This document shows, piece after piece, positions 63,986 through 64,000 of a stretch of 64,000 nt of DNA. The number at the start of each line of letters is the position of its first letter. Positions within the stretch are counted from its first letter, which is position 1. The notes beneath the pieces were generated by a model, which saw nothing but the letters and a program-made list of their open reading frames with translations, did no database searches and had not been told where the DNA came from. The stretch covers positions 18,705,067-18,769,066 of the forward strand of contig OW804094.1 in assembly GCA_942159475.1 (NCBI GenBank), written 5' to 3'. Source of the DNA: Sthenelais limicola (taxonomy: Eukaryota; Annelida; Polychaeta; Phyllodocida; Sigalionidae). A program made the translations under genes and the position numbers.

Positions 63986-64000
63986 GGACGAAGCCTAAAG

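Overview
The window is animal nuclear DNA: AT-rich, intron-scale non-coding stretches, dense short inverted-repeat transposons, minisatellites, one complete envelope-bearing Ty3/gypsy-type LTR retroelement and two single-exon SOCS-box genes. The sequence does not fix the species. The repeat load and the SOCS-box/propeller family would suit a marine invertebrate (lophotrochozoan or cephalochordate), which is inference.

Layout. 1-2911: mostly non-coding, with one copy each of the two dominant MITE families. 2912-13168: a 10,257-bp retroelement. Its two 806-bp LTRs differ at a single base, and it sits with a 4-bp CATT duplication inside a MITE-A copy. Its order is LTR, tRNA-Ser(GCU)-type primer site, a small coiled-coil ORF, gag, pol (protease, RT, RNase H, integrase), an F-like env, a downstream ORF with a Cys/His zinc finger, an array of RNA hairpins, polypurine tract and LTR. 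gag ends on a G GGA AAC slippery heptamer directly before its stop, with pol in the -1 frame. pol carries a one-base frameshift and env one in-frame TGA, so this copy looks recently inserted but disabled. The env stop is UGA CUA G, a known readthrough context, followed by 63 open codons.

13190-23700: repeats, including a LINE ORF2 remnant cut by a MITE-C and an element packed with GCGAC words. 23765-25015 and 57122-58426: two diverged paralogues with a degenerate beta-propeller-like body and a C-terminal SOCS box, likely Elongin-B/C-Cullin substrate receptors. Between and after them lie further MITEs, at least seven different fold-back elements, three minisatellites and a 1.5-kb compound tandem duplication. 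The end (63492-63985) is purine-rich low-complexity DNA.

Two TA-targeting MITE families dominate: MITE-A (about 237 bp, about 37 copies or parts) and MITE-B (about 407 bp, about 28 copies or parts). They nest in each other and lie close to both genes. No transposase gene for either is present. No convincing tRNA, rRNA or CRISPR array was found. All coordinates of repeat ends were read by eye and may be off by a few bases.
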